Assembly (NCBI GenBank): GCA_002150815.3
Contig: NDFF03000327.1
Span: 62,001-126,000 of the forward strand
DNA: 64,000 bases
DNA from: Grammothele lineata
Taxonomy: Eukaryota > Basidiomycota > Agaricomycetes > Polyporales > Polyporaceae
Reading direction: 5' to 3'
A model generated the notes under the pieces. It did no database searches. It saw only the letters and a program-made list of their open reading frames with translations, and was not told where the DNA came from. Position numbers and translations under genes: made by a program. Shown in pieces: positions 32,401 through 43,800 of this stretch (within the stretch, counting starts at the first letter, position 1; each line of letters begins with the position of its first letter).

Positions 32401-35400
32401 TGCCACTCTCGACTTCACCGTCCTATGTACATGCTTATCGCACCTACAACGAAAACGCACATAGTCGCGCGGAAGCTGCCTCCAATATCCTATAGGAGTT
32501 TCCCCCCCAGTCCACGGCAATTGAGGGTATACAGCAGCACAATGGACGGAAGGAGCGGAGACACAGGAGAGGTGGAAGTGCGACATTTGGTCATGCCTCC
32601 GGCGTTATAGCCAGAGGATGAGGACTCAGCTGTAGAGGTGAGTTCATCTTCCATAGTCCCGCCTATCCCCTGTCGGACCTAGAGGCCTTACGTCGCGTAC
32701 AATTCACAGGCCGCGGTGTAGCTATATACTCTCTCTGAAATCCCAGAACATGCGGACGACCGGTGCGCCGATCTCGGATGGCCAACACTCGGCCGGCGGC
32801 GCGTTTGGCGAGGGAAAGGGACATGGCCGCCTGCACGGGGAAAGGCGGATTGGACGAAATCGAGGCATGTTCGTCTTCCCCCATTCCTGTGATCTCAAAC
32901 CAACTCGTCTAGTGAACGTAGATCTGTATGACACCGAGTTCGAAAGCCTGCGGGTCCCGCGATGGTCACAGGATGGTTGCGCAAACATGTACGTCTTTCG
33001 GGCTCGTAAGTCTACGCTCTGCAGTCTCATACGCATCGTATCTCAGTATCAGTAGTCGCGCGTGCAGATCATTCCCCCATCTATCCATCTACGACGTACG
33101 CAACTCTAGAAGGAGCCATCGACAGCGCGTCACGCTCAGCCCTACGCCCGCTATACGGCGCCGCTCCCTTGCAAGAGACTTCGATCGTGGACAGGAGAAA
33201 CGAACAAGATGCAACCTGAGATCGGTGCACTGGCTGGGCCTGAAGTCGATCAGCGACACCGAGCCTCGATAAGTCCCCACATCGGAGAAAGCCTAGTAAC
33301 ACGCAGTGAGTCTAGCTTGCATGACGCATGCACAGCGCTTAGTGTGACGTGAGTGGACAGTGCGATGCGTTTTCTGCCCCAATCAAGATCTCATGTCACT
33401 ATATCCTTGACGCGAACGTTTCGATATTCCACATCGTATGTACGTATATATGCTATGGATTACTGTGATTACGTCGCTCAAGGCATACACATCGTCTAGA
33501 ACGGCCCGCTTCTTGCGAGCAAATGCTTGTACACCTGCCACGGTCGCGTTCGTGGGCGAAGACTGAGGATATCGTTTCGTGCACAAGTGCAAGTGCGGAA
33601 GACGGGGCGGACTGGCCCATGGCTGGGCCGGGGAGGGCTAGAGGATGGTTGGAACTAAGATGGTATGTGGACCTTTCAATGAACCTCCCGCACAGTACTC
33701 CTGTTCATTTGTGACTTTGCAGGACGTTCGTTTTACGCCTCCCGGAGCCGCACGTCGTCCGCACCGACGCCACCTTGGAGACGCGCCCTCTGGAGACCAT
33801 CATCGCTACATGCAGCCCGCCACCCACGTTGCTGATGACTACGCGCGCCGGTGCGACGGCTGCCTGGAAGACGTTCTCTCCCCGTTCCTCTACTTCATAT
33901 CAACCTCTGGGACGACTTGCACACGGCTCGCTGTTCGGCCGTTCCGGACGACTCAGATGGCGATGTCGAACGACTCTTCTTTTCCAGCATTGCAGACCTG
34001 GAGCACGACCAACTTCACGTCAGTGAACTAGCACGCGGTTTTTCGTCGGGCTAACGTCTTCGGTTTGCCGATGTGTCCAGTTGCGAGCTCGGAGTCTGTA
34101 GGCATGTTCGTCGGCGAGGGCTTAAGGACATGAAGTCCATTTCTAGCCCGTCGTTCCACGTTCCTGTCGCGGTCGTCGGTTGTGAACACGCCACAAGCTC
34201 CGTCGATAGCTGGTATGTCCCTCCGGTCTTCGACATCTAGGCGTCGCATTCCACATTGTTGATGAACACGTATGAAATCAGGGCAATCTCCCGTCAATCG
34301 AGCGGGATCGGAGCCAGATCTCGTCGCTGGGGTCAGATCCGAGTTCGCTGTCGGCTGGGTTCGTTCCGTACGGCGCAGGACGCGACCGTTCGCGCCCGGT
34401 GCACAGGCCTCGGCCCAGGCAAGGATTTCAAGACACACAAGTCTCTAGGTATTGGATTACGGCGCCCATGGGATCGAGCGCAGTGGAGATAGACTCGAAG
34501 TTTCTCATGTGAGCTTGTGCGTGCTCGCGTCTGAACATGTCGTGTATGCCTAGAACGAAGATAAGATCCTCGCAGCTGTAGTCGATAATACCATATATAT
34601 TTGTCTTGGCGACGCTCCTGCTCGATGACGCCTTCAATCTTTCGCTGCGAAGCTGCTTTGAATGGAAGTTGAACGTTGAAGAGGCAAGAGTGGATCGGAG
34701 CATTTCGTCACCCTCAACCTACGCCAACCCAAGCGCGCGATCTCGCTCCCAGTTCTGCGTCCGAGCTGTGCCAGACTTGCGACCTCTTGAGGAACTGGCG
34801 AGTGATTTTCGAGGATACTGCAATCTTACTCCATTCCGCGATCGTTCTACTGTAGCAGTCTCGTATAGTAACTCGGAGCTACTGAATGTTATGTATCCCA
34901 ACTACTCCTCCGTCCAGGGCAACTTCGTCGATCCGTACATTAGATGGCACCACACAAACCGAGACATTCGCACACAACTGCCGTTGACATCTCCCTTCCC
35001 AGCGAGCCCGAATGTAGAACCCAAGAGACGTTATCAACGAACCGTTCTAACTATATCGTCGTTCCCCTGGTCGCTCATGCGACGCCACATCGTGCCGTTG
35101 TGGCCGAAGCAGCTTCGCGGCTGCTCGTCCGCGAGAGCGGCCTGATGCGGTGAGGTATATGCACACCGCAGGTCGAAGTGGTAGAACGCGCACTTCGATT
35201 AGTTTTTGTCCGAAAGCCCACGAAATTCCAGGACAAACCTAAGACAGCGTGATGATGCTACTTCCGCGGGTATCGAGCGTCAGCGGTGCTGCCGCACGTT
35301 TCGGAGAACACGTCCGGGATGCGTGTATTCGCGGACGCCTCGAAGGCATATGCACGCGTTGGGAAAGCATGAGGTCTGACCTGATCTTGCGCGCAGATGT

Positions 35401-35520
35401 ATGGCATGAGATCGAGACCGAGGCCCACCTGGCTTCAAGCAGATTCACCATGAGATCGATAATCAGAATGAAGTTGTCATGTAAATGCACATACCGGAGA
35501 AGAACGACGATTGGATATAA
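29424..35520. other. Gene-poor region between the duplicated blocks
   Basis: Six kb with no recognised gene. Open frames of 100-217 codons exist on both strands (for example minus 31,116-31,769, plus 31,423-31,890, plus 34,606-35,145), but they have no domain, start context or splice partner. Several short stretches look protein-like and switch frame, such as around 33,720-34,050 and 34,900-35,150, as expected of decayed genes. Roughly 30,900-31,100 is rich in GGCGCG repeats. Confidence 0.45.
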
Positions 35521-36726
35521 TCACGGGGAGACGCCGCTGGCGGGTTGAACGAACTGATACGCAAACCGGTGCGGAATTGCCTGGCCCCTCCAGCGCGAAA
35601 CGTCGCACACGCAACGAAGGATCCGGCATGGAGTGTCTATGGGACGATTGGAGCGAGGCACGGTGGGAGCATGCGGCGGGATATGCCTTTGGATGCGTTG
35701 AAAGGCAAGGAAGAAGGCGCGGGGCGCTGATAGGCGTCGTTTCTGGGGGGAGCAGGAACCTTGATCGCTCAAGCAAGGGGAGGAGACGGCGCGGAGGCGA
35801 GTGCCACGGAACGCCTTGAAGATGGAATAGAAACGCCGTGTGAGTGGCACTGGGGCAGGATACATGCAAAGATGGAGAACTTACCCTCCCCATGCGACGT
35901 TTCGACGTTTCGAAGTGTCGATTCAGCCAATATGAATCGCGTCGACACTTGAGGGTGATCTGGCGTAGTGCGAGAACGCGACCACTGGATGTGTCCACAG
36001 CGAGGCGTCCAAGCTCCCCAACTACGCTGGATCGAAGATGGTCAGAGGCTCGGCCTCCCGGGCTGAAGCGTACACGTTGCATGTAGGGTGCTGCAAGAGT
36101 TCCATACACGAAGCGGGAGACGCTGGAGGGGAGAAGGCTGGATGGGAGCGAAGCCGGCGGAGGTGATTCGAAAAGGCAGCAACGGGACTTTGAACGTGGC
36201 GGATTGGCGGATTGCCCATGAGTATTGATTGCATGGAACATCTCGCTGGGGAGGCGAGATCGTGGATATCAGTCAGAGGCGCGATGAGCGTAAGTAGGAA
36301 TACGACGCACCGCAAGAGCTCTTCGACCTGTCTCCGATTGTCCTGATCTCGAAGCTCCACAACCGGGAAGCCCGCACCGCACGATGTCTTGCAGTCCTCA
36401 ACAAGCTGGGTAAAAGAGAGGGACGTCGTGAAGAACGACTCCACGGGCGAGAGCGAGACATGGGAGGAGTGTGCTGGGAGGCCGGACGGTTGGTAGCCGA
36501 GGGTAGGAGCAGGGGAGACGCGTAGAGACGTGAAAGATACGAAGTGAGAATCGGTTTTGTGGGGGACCTGTAAGGGAACGTTAGAATGAACAGGTTCTTG
36601 GCAGTGACAGAGTGTAGGTGAAAGGGAACTTACACTGCACCGGTGTCGCGTTCCGAGGGCCTGCCACAGTCGCAGAGCCAGGGATCGTGCTTGCGCTAAG
36701 GAAAGTCGTAAAATGGTAGGGGGCCA
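35521..36726 (-). CDS. Hypothetical protein, unknown family
   Basis: A plausible multi-exon gene I do not recognise. From an ATG at 36,726 (MAPYHFTTFLSASTIPGS), an intron near 36,560-36,640 leads into VPHKTDSHFVSFTSLRVSPA and a well-formed exon (SFTQLVEDCKTSCGAGFPVV, then RDQDNRRQVEELLR). A clean intron (GTGCGT...CCCCAG, about 36,249-36,316) joins to EMFHAINTHGQSA and on through RFVYGTLAAPYMQRVRF and GRLAVDTSSGRVLALRQ to about 35,890. A GTAAGT donor there suggests one more exon ending near 35,521 that is Arg/Pro-rich and uncertain. Its 5' end overlaps the dispersed repeat shared with 20.2-20.7 kb, so it may belong to a repeated family. Codon pattern in the two middle exons looks real; the ends are guesses. 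Confidence 0.4.
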
Positions 36727-37160
36727 TGGTCCTTCGAGTCTCGGCGGTCGCTCAGCCTCATCCTGGGGCTACGCTGTGTCGAAGGCGGCAGAGGACTTGA
36801 TGCTCAGGTTGTGCCCGGCGCCGCGCGAGACAGGCCGGAAGAGCCTTGCTTGAGTTCGGCAACGAGAATAATGGTGGAACGAAGGGGCGAAACTGGAGGA
36901 GGGCCCAGCCGATGGCGGAGGCGTGATCGAGGAGAAGCTGAACGAATGTGTGGAGCCAGGCAGACGCCCTCAGCGCGGAACTCGATGGGCACGGCGGCGT
37001 TGTGAGCGGAGGCTGAGGCTGAGGACTGGGGCGGATTAAACTCTAGATCAGCTGGGATAACTTATGGCGTACCGGGAGCCTCGCATGTTCCCTCCCGTCC
37101 AGCGTTGGGGGCCGCTGGGGGTCCGCACGCGCTGCCGAGGCATGACGTCTGGACCCAGCC
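36680..37160. repeat. Dispersed repeat, copy 2
   Basis: Homologous to about 20,200-20,720. The best matching parts are 36,810-37,010 and 37,065-37,160. It covers the promoter and first exon of the hypothetical minus-strand gene, supporting the idea that the copy at 20.2-20.7 kb is a truncated relative lacking the body of the gene. Confidence 0.5.
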
Positions 37161-40100
37161 GCCAGGTAAACCAGGCGGCACGGCCGATGTCGCGATCGTA
37201 CGTAGGGCTAGAGTCGGACATGGCTTGTGGCGTGACAGGAGAGAAGCTAGAGAGGATGCCTGCGTGTGACGGGCAGCGGGGGGACGGATGAGAGGAGAGA
37301 CACCAGACCGTCGTCGCAACTGCTGAGCCCGGGCCCGAACGGCTCCGACACCGGCCCGGAGGCGAGCGCCTCTGCGATTGGGACGCCTCGGCAGCTAGCC
37401 GCGTCTGCGCAAGGCCGCTCTAGTATCTTCTCTACCCGCTCTCTTCTGCCTCCCGACTGCTCCGTTTCTTTTCCTGCACATATGTCCCTACGTCGTCGTG
37501 TTGTGTGTTCTCTGATCCTTATCGGCTTCTCTGATCCTCAAGATTCCATACCGACTTGACGCCGCTCTTCAACATCCACATTCCAGAAGCCCGTGTCCTT
37601 CAACGGTGTTCGGGTTGGCCGCCGCCCGCCTGCTCATGCATCACATGGTCCTGGCGCAGAAAGCACCACCCGTATTGGACCTTAGCAGTAAGGTACGCGC
37701 TCCGTTCTGCCGTTGCGATCATCGTTCCTCCCCTCTCCCCCCACCCGTCTGTCCATGCTCCATGGCTCCTTGCCTACTCGCCACTTTGCTATGACCATCT
37801 CGAGAGACAGAACGCTCCCTACGCCTGAGGATGTATCTGGGATACTCCGGGTGCGGCTGGTGTGTGACTCGTACATTTTCCCTCTATGTTTTCCTTGTGA
37901 TCCGAACCCCATCTTTGCTTTATTGTCATCCTAGCTATACGAACTCTGACCCTTAATCTGTCTTGCCTCGCCTAGGCTCCTTATAGCGGGATATCATGAA
38001 TCCCAACATCCTGCGCGGCACTGGGGAGATGCAACGCAACTCGGTCCCACCTCGTGGTTGCCGCATGCAGCTTGGAGTCCCTCAAATTCCCTTGATGCTG
38101 GGGATTAGAACGCATCTCAACGCACAGGTATGCGTCTACCAGTCTACCTCTCCTCCCCACCATGCGTGTCCCGACGCGGTTTTGCAGAGCGCCGCCGCTA
38201 TGGCTCTCAATCGTCGCACACAATTTTCAATCATCGGCTCCCGCCCGGATTCACCCTGCGATGTCCTCCTATCCATACGATTTCCAGGTGCCGTTGGACG
38301 GTGGAACGTCTCCAAGTTCACCCTTATATTCTAGGAAGATCATCCGGAGCACATCCTCGAAGGTATGTCGTCACTCGTTTCGCTCTCGACGCTCTCAAAC
38401 TGACATGTAGATCCATAGTTAACCTCTTTTGTCTTGTTCCCGACGACGTTCAAGTCGACTTCCTCAAACGCGTACCCCACGGCGCCTTCAGCTGAAAATG
38501 GCACGGTGTCACGGCCGGGAGTGTACCAGGTGCCGCATTTCTCGTACGTCCTATCAGTTCGACCGTCCTTCCATACAAGGAGCTCTCACACAGATCCAGT
38601 CCCAAGTTCGCGCTGGTGCTCGTTGACTTCTGCCATCGCGAGAGGCTCTTGCAAGTCCTGCAGCCCCTATATAAATATCGATTCTGACAATGATCTCTCA
38701 AAGCGAGCGCCTCCGTCTATACAGTCGATCACGCACTCCTCTCACAAGTAGCGAACGCGTTCTCCACGCCCGCAGCGTGGTATCTGCCCACGTTTCAACG
38801 TTCGTTCTCCCGTTCTTCGAGGACAAAGGAGATTGACAATGAGCGCGATGTTGGGTTGCGAGATTGAGACGGATACGTCCCGATTCTGGCGGAGGAAAGA
38901 CTAATCTAGGCCACTGTAAAAGTAAGTGCATCATTGCTCATATGAGCAAGGGTCATTCTTGACAAACGTAGAGCGATCGGGTCCAGGATACAACGCGAGA
39001 TGAGCTAGACCGGCCGGGTCTCTATCCGGGGCGCGTGTCCGCGTGTCAACCCCCGTCCGTCTTCCCATCCATGATCAGCATCGGCGGTAGTCGGCTCACC
39101 CTCTGGACGTGCTCAAGCGGGGCCGACTACCGCACGGTTTAACTCGGATTGTGTCTTCAAGGACGATTGTCGCGACGAATGTCAACCCCTAAGCAGCCAG
39201 AGCCCCATCCCCAGTTTCCTGGAAGAGATCCCGCTTCCGGATCGGCAAGGCGAAGGCAAGGCTCTAGGCGGTGCGAGCTATCGCACACTGCTTGCCTTCA
39301 AAGCCTTCACCTCGTCCCTTGGAAGTACGCGGGCGCGAACTACACGGAATGGTAGAAGGTGAATTGACTGTGCTGTATCTGGCATTCGTTTTTCTTCGAC
39401 CGTCGCGCAGATCGTGTGCTCACCACCATTTTCGCCAGCGTTTCGCGCCATATCGGATACTGCGTCGCGCAGGCCTCAGCTCCACGGCTTCTGGGCAGGT
39501 TGCGAACGCGGCGCCGACACCAACCCCGTTCGCTCCGCTGTCCGAGCAAGAGCGATGCGCGCCGGAATGCCAGATCACACCGGGCGCTTGAAGCTTGAAG
39601 TCCCAGGCTCCCAACCGTCGCCACCCGCCATCGCTATCGTGCTCGACGCCAGCTACCAACGCCCTCAAAACCAATTTCTACGGCATGTACAGGCACTATG
39701 GAACCTGGATGTGTAACTTCCCGGTGACTCACATCCTTCAGACCTTGCGAAAAACTCACCCCAGGTTCGGTTTTCGGAGGCGCCGGGAACTCGGGCGCGC
39801 GTTGTTCGCTCGAGCTTCCAAGCCTCAACGCTGGATTTGTGATTGGAGCTCACGTTCCGGTAGTACATATCGATGTGATCGCCTCGAATGTACTAGGAGC
39901 TCGAGTATCCCCCGAATGTTCGCAGATTCTGATCACAAACAGAGTACCGCGTGCTACATAGCTCGAGAGTCTCGACTGTGCGCGTGCAGCTCGTACTGCC
40001 CGGCCCATGCAGTTCTCCGTGGGCAAGCACTTGTGCATCGCGGTCTGCAAAACCGTGGTCAATCTCCGCTATGAGAGTCGCAGGTGAGGCGGTTCATGGA

Positions 40101-40740
40101 GCGTTTAGGAGAGCAAAACAGGTTTATTGAACGTCGACTACAAAAGCCAAAAACCCTACTTGGTGCTCACGCCACGCACGCGACGCCACCGCGGGCGATC
40201 GTGGGCACCCTGGGTTCCCGGTTTCATTCTACATCTCCGCGAGGGCTTCCGTCGGGCGCGCGGGGCGCACAGTTGCCAGTGGATAACGTGTCTGCGAAGC
40301 TTCGATCAGCCTTTGTGGGAGGGCGTGAGCGACGGCCAAAGTGATCTCATGACACAATGAGCACTTACCTTCGCGCATGATGCATGCAGAGCTCGACGTC
40401 TTTTCAGGACCTGCGTGGACATGGCGGTCCACCCTTTGGCCTCAGAGTGCACCATCCATCTTCGGCGAGTACGGGAATGGGTCATCCCGCGTCCTGTGCA
40501 TGATTCTCTGAATCGCGGCCACGGGGAAGCGCTACACGAGTTCCGTGGAAGACGTAGACTGCCCAAGCGCTGTATCGGAGTGTGGACGAGAGGAAACAGA
40601 ATCCTTGGCCGTCGCGCACACGCGTGCATGAGTATCAGGATCTCCTCTACGCTCATGGCGTATGCATGAAATATACGGCGCTTGTGCGGCCCTAGGAACC
40701 CAAGACCTTCACGGAAAGGAGTACACGACGAGATTCATCA
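37161..40740. other. Gene-poor region with relic reading frames
   Basis: No complete gene is supported. Protein-like fragments flanked by stops or frame changes include FGLAAARLLMHHMVLAQ near 37,605-37,690 followed by a GT donor, SSYPYDFQVPLDGGT near 38,261-38,310, and AGFVIGAHVPVVHIDVIAS near 39,830-39,890. I take these as remains of former genes. Some may be exons of genes whose other parts I could not join. Confidence 0.4.
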
Positions 40741-40814
40741 AGTTCGCCGGGCGGGCGAAGGAGCGCGGTGTCGTGTACATGTGCTGACTATGCCCGCCCA
40801 TTCTTGCGTTCTTC

Positions 40815-43800
40815 CGTATTGGGAGCCACCAGAGCTTTATTCTATGGGCATTGTTCATGAGGGATCAGACGTCCTAGTGTTAGCACAGTGCACACGACGC
40901 TGGGTACGGTCGTTGCCCGTGCGTGCGGCACATCCACAGATAGCTGTCCCACCAGCGATCTCACAGGACGTGCGAGGTGGACGCGCGCTACGACTAGAAA
41001 CTGTTGAACGTCAATGAGCCCTTGCGGGCGGACGCAAACTGGGACTAGACGAACCTTCGAACGCGCGAACACCGACTGCCCGTTCTCATCCAGCGAGCTA
41101 CAGGCACTTGGCACCTGACTCTTCGTGTCCCATGCTGGAGGGCGAAGACGTGCAGACAGATTGCCCAGAATCCCGTAGACGAAAAGGGGTCGCAGAAGTA
41201 GCAAACTGATCCCTGTGTTCGCAAGAAGGGTGCAAGTCCAGTGTGAATGTCATGGGTAGAGAGCACGATAGAGAGCAAGCGTTTTGGTATTCGATCAGGA
41301 GCGTGCAAGGGCGGCCGTGGGCTGAGGGCTCCCTTTTGCGTTATACCAGCGATGACGTAAAAAGGTGTAATGGCGTGCTTGTAGACCGCGGCGGACACAG
41401 CCATGCAGGCGACATTGGGAGTAGCTCCGCGAACGGGCGCAGCGGTTCGTATCCAGCTTGAATCTATGATGTGCCAGCTGGGACGTGTGAAAGCGCAGAT
41501 TTTGAAGGTATAGTAATTAAAAGAGGAGGGAGAGGAAAGGGCGCAAGGGAATAATGCACTGACAAGTGCGACGAGGCCGAGGAAGGCTTAATAACTCAGT
41601 GAATGCGCGCGCGCAGACGTAGGCTACTCACGAATGCTCTCGTGTCCGGCTATGAGCGTCCTGACATCGAAGTTAAGGATATTAGAAGCTGAGTCGCCCC
41701 AAGAGGAGATCCTAGGAATACTTGGGGTACTAAGAGTAGACGTGTTTGACTGGCCGCACTGCACTCCGTGAGGACTAGGCTAGCTGCTAGCATTGGAGAT
41801 TTGGGCGGGCGAGCTGCGCCTGAAACAAATTTGAGGGGACGGTCCAGGTTACGATGGTCAGGAGAATACTGAAAGGGAGGCGGGAGGCCAGCGGGCAGCA
41901 GCAGAGGGAGAGCAGCTAGAGCTCACGCGTAAACAGGACGGCGGATATATATGATGCATTTGCCACGGTTGCAGAGACATGTGTGTTCTAATTGCAGAGA
42001 AGATCCGGCTGTGCGCGTGAAGTTCAGCAAAACCCAACACGGGCGTGGAGAGTGCATACCGTACCGTCGCTATATCCCCGCGCGTCCCATCCTCGAAGCC
42101 TCTCGTTCGATCGCGGGGTGGAACTGTCCTACAATCTTAGACGCATGGACACCGGGCCTTTTCTGACGAAGTGCACGCCGAGTGGGTATACATGTACGCT
42201 TCTTGGTCAACAGCGGGCGGCGCCACAATGGGACAGGCGAGGGACGGCCTCGGAAGGCGCGAAAGAAGCCGACGCCGCGCGACGGAGCAGAAGAGAAGAG
42301 TACAGCGGGGGTGAGCGCCCGTAGCAGTCCTGCCAGAGGGCGAGCGTCCCGGTCGGTCCGGAGACGACCGGCGCGTCCAAGGCGGACTCGGGCTTTGGGA
42401 TGGACGGGATCCGGGACAGGGCTGTCTGCTTGCACACTCCGCTGTATGCGTTCCCGCCACGTCCTTCTGGTATTGTAGGACTATCTGCCCTTCCTCTCTG
42501 GGATCTCCGCCCTCGTCATACTGGGGAATACTTCCGCCGCCGCCGCCGTGCCTTGAACCTTCACTCTGTCCGCTTCCGCCCAGTCTTCTGCCCCTAGTCG
42601 ATTTCCCGTTTGCTGACGTCTGCATTCGCTCGGACCACAGATACATACCCCCATTTCACCATCACCCGTGAGTATATTATCTATGACACTGACTCTAGGA
42701 TTAAAACCTGGCTATAAAGCGCGATCACACTGGTAGTGGCGACCGCGATGTCATTGCGAATATCCATCCTGTGCCCGCCCTACACAATTCGACTACGAAC
42801 GAAAGTACTCCAAGCCCGTTAGGAGGGAGAATCTGTAGATGTGGTGATTCGACTGTTCAGTATGTGGTCATAATCTGTGAGTGACTGTACTTCTTTGAAT
42901 CTTTCCCCGGCTCTGATTTCCATTACTCTTTGTCTTCAAAAGCAGCTCACCCTACGTTCACCCTTACGAGGACCGACAATAGTAGACGTTCCGACCCAGG
43001 AGCGAGACAATCTAGCGAAGTATGACATCTGAACTTGTGAAACGTACGTCCTCCTTGCAACTGAGCCCGTTCTAGGTTCTATCTCACGCTTCCGCCGGTC
43101 TGTCAAGTGGAAATGGATATACGGGCCACTTCTAGCCTTTCTCGGCTGTCAGTACATGCTCAGACAATGAAGTCAGCGTTTGCAGCATTGCAAGAACGTG
43201 TGAGTCCGTTCTATCTACTGTCCCGTCTGCGCTCACTCTTCCCCTTACGTTCAGAGCACATTCGTCATATCCACTATGTACATCACAGCGATACATCAGA
43301 CGTGCAGCTGCCATGTCAGTCGCCAGCGGCTTGCGCATCACATAAGTGTCTCGGGGGTGTTTGTCACTATGTAGGGCTATAAAATCACAGCGATACTGGA
43401 TCCCTTAATCTGAACATCACGAAGAGAGCGCTCTCGAAGCGATCTCTCGAGCCCTTGAGGATACCGCTTCACTTGAAATGCTCAGGAAGTGCGTGCACGC
43501 GACTGGATAAGGCGTTCACAAACACAATGCTGGATTAGAGATTCATCTTCCTCACTTGCAGAGAACGTACGAAACATACGCTCCGCAATCATGGTATCTC
43601 CGGGGTACGTCGCCATTCACGTTTCGACGGCGTTAACACTGCGTTGACATATAATGCTAAGGTGTATTTTCGCGACCCCAATTCCTAGACAAGGGGTTGA
43701 ATACGTTGTGCGCATCCGCCACCGTTGTCAGCCACTAGTTTCCTTGCATCTTCTTGTGTTTGTGGCTCACACAGACTAGCTTCCAGTCGCTTGAGCCATC

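Noticed and set aside
29424..40740. Possible transposon between the duplicated blocks
   Set aside because: I looked for reverse transcriptase, integrase or transposase motifs, long terminal repeats and inverted ends and found none that I could support.
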